Source: Clostridia bacterium
GTDB lineage: Bacteria > Bacillota_A > Clostridia > Christensenellales > CAG-138
NCBI GenBank assembly: GCA_017553815.1
Contig: JAFZJT010000211.1
Span: 1-14,374, forward strand
Reading direction: 5' to 3'
DNA: 14,374 bases
Of the stretch, positions 13,363 through 14,374 are shown in pieces (within the stretch, counting starts at the first letter, position 1; every line of letters starts with the position of its first letter). The notes beneath the pieces are model-generated. The model was not told the DNA's origin and did no database searches. It saw only the letters and a list, made by a program, of their open reading frames with translations. The position numbers and the translations under genes are program-made.

Positions 13363-13368
13363 TATAAT
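13363..13368 (+). promoter_or_regulatory. Candidate -10 box of the transposase gene
   Basis: A consensus TATAAT lies 37 bp before the GTG start. The -35 region is weak (AGGACG at 18 bp spacing), as is common for poorly expressed transposases. Confidence 0.4.
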
Positions 13369-13393
13369 TTGTTTGCCGACAAAATCGGAAAGA

Positions 13394-13405
13394 GGGGCGC
13401 GCCCC
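13394..13405 (+). promoter_or_regulatory. Palindrome covering the transposase ribosome-binding site
   Basis: GGGGCGCGCCCC is a perfect 12-bp palindrome that ends exactly one base before the GTG start at 13406 and includes the only purine-rich ribosome-binding candidate. Folded in mRNA it would hide the initiation region. Confidence 0.6.
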
Positions 13406-14347
13406 GTGGAAAGTATTGTAACACAAGCAGCAATTGAATTTGTAGAGGTAATTATAAAGACTATCGAAGAAAAAGGTCTTTAAAATATCGGACAGACCGC
13501 CGAAACGCTATTTGGAAACATACCGGAAGGAACATTGAAGCTTATATCCTCTGCCATCAGCGAGATGGATAATGCTGTATTGGCGGCAAAGAAAGAGAGA
13601 AAGCTTGACGGCTTGACGGTCAAGGAGCGAAATGTTCCGAGAACCTTTATGACCTCGCTGGGAGAGCTGCACTGCAAGCGGACTTACTTTTCGCAGAAGG
13701 ACGGAAATAACATCTACATTGTGGATCACCTTATCGGGGTGGAATCCAACGAGCGGCTGTCCGAAGAGCTTTGCGCGGAGTTTGTTCAGCTCGTTTCCGA
13801 AATGTCCATGCAGAGGGCGGCAAAGGTTACGGGAGAACTCGTCAGCCGTCAGACAGTGGACAATAAGCTCTTGGACATGAAAGAGCCGGTAACTGAAAGG
13901 GTAAAGAACACTCCCTCAGAGCTTCACATATTCGCAGACGAGGATCACGTTCATCTGCGGCCTAAAAAGAGTGCGTTCGTGCCGCTGGTAAGTCATCTGC
14001 TTTCCGAACGTCTTTCACGCACCCCTCTTGCCCGGAGCGAGTAGGGGCTCGGCAAGATGGCTATGCTTCGCATATTCACTCAAAACGGCGGGAAGGTCAC
14101 CGCCGATCATATCCGCGTTTCACGGAGCAAAAAGGAACGAACAAAGGATCACATTGCCATTAAAAACGGGCTTGAGATATACGGCAAATACGCCGAAAAG
14201 CAGGCGAACGAAGCTCTCGGCGAATGTCACAATTGGAGCATCTTTGAGAATGTGCGCCAAGGCAGTATTTTGAGCGGTAAGCTCACGGGTACAACCTTTA
14301 TCCTTAAAGCACTCGCAAAAATGCAGCCGGTCGATTCTGTCGCGTGA
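13406..14347 (+). pseudogene. ISLre2-family transposase, broken by stops and internal deletion
   Basis: The reading frame starts at GTG 13406 (M-E-S-I-V-T-Q-A-A-I-E-F) and continues in one frame to the TGA at 14345-14347. It is interrupted by TAA at 13481 and TAG at 14042. The N-terminal region and the characteristic F-A-D-E-D-H-V-H-L-R-P-K-K-S-A block, ending near 13978, are typical of UPF0236/ISLre2 transposases. Next to it, with only V-P-L-V between, comes the family's C-terminal S-H-x-L-S-E-R-L-S-R block and then the N-G-G-K-V-T segment. In intact members these blocks are far apart, so most of the catalytic middle is missing. The deletion keeps the frame; about 314 codons remain where the family has roughly 450-530. 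The family lengths and block order are recalled, not looked up. Confidence 0.85.
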
Positions 14348-14374
14348 TTTCTCCCGGAAGATATTGACACGATC

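Larger units (their letters stand above)
13259..14370 (+). mobile_element. Decayed ISLre2-family insertion sequence with terminal inverted repeats
   Basis: The ends 13259-13282 and 14347-14370 are 24-bp inverted repeats that match at 18 positions by eye, including an exact GGGAGAAAT at the inner end and GTGT at the outer tip. Between them lies a broken transposase gene. The element is about 1.1 kb, shorter than intact ISLre2-family elements (about 1.5 kb or more), which agrees with the internal deletion seen in the gene. The window ends 4 bp past the right tip, so a target-site duplication cannot be judged. Left flank GATGGTTA against right flank GATC agrees at three of the four visible bases. 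The element cannot supply its own transposase. Confidence 0.8.

Overview
The window looks like the chromosome of a Gram-positive, low-to-mid GC anaerobe of the Clostridia (Bacillota). Strong Shine-Dalgarno sequences precede almost every gene, TTG and GTG starts are used, the promoters are sigma-A-like (often with an extended -10), the regulators are XRE-TPR proteins, and the right end carries a remnant of an ISLre2-family insertion sequence, a group found mainly in Firmicutes. I infer this taxonomic placement from style and gene content; no marker was compared with a database.

Left part (1-3545, minus strand). An AT-rich leader region carries a small two-helix membrane protein (50-364) with its own promoter and a perfect 14-bp inverted repeat upstream. 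About 260 bp without a convincing gene follows. Next come two core RNA and translation genes, both on the minus strand: pnp (polynucleotide phosphorylase, 820-2910) and rpsO (ribosomal protein S15, 3118-3381). Each has its own terminator. rpsO has a near-consensus promoter and an approximately 130-nt leader that could host S15 autoregulation.

Middle part (3600-7290, plus strand). A promoter at 3606-3634 drives a short reading frame without a normal start codon, an unrecognised 165-aa protein overlapping it by GTGA, and a small lipoprotein. After a strong terminator comes a second unit: a GNAT acetyltransferase, a LURP-one-related (tubby-like) protein with a repeated F-x-L-H motif, and a membrane protein with a cytoplasmic zinc ribbon.

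Right part (7310-13210). A PHP-domain metal-dependent phosphoesterase lies on the minus strand. On the plus strand are an XRE-TPR regulator, a second GNAT acetyltransferase, an S51-type peptidase, a second XRE-TPR regulator, and a membrane-anchored cysteine-containing protein that is probably co-transcribed with it. Both XRE genes have symmetric sequences in their promoter regions, which suggests self-control. This is inference only.

Right end (13259-14370). A decayed ISLre2-type element has imperfect 24-bp terminal inverted repeats, two in-frame stops and an internal deletion that removes the middle of the transposase. I find no CRISPR array, rRNA or tRNA and no recognisable new defence system. 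The most interesting points are the start-less coupled reading frame, the hairpin over the transposase start, the deletion geometry of the element, and the paired XRE-TPR regulators.
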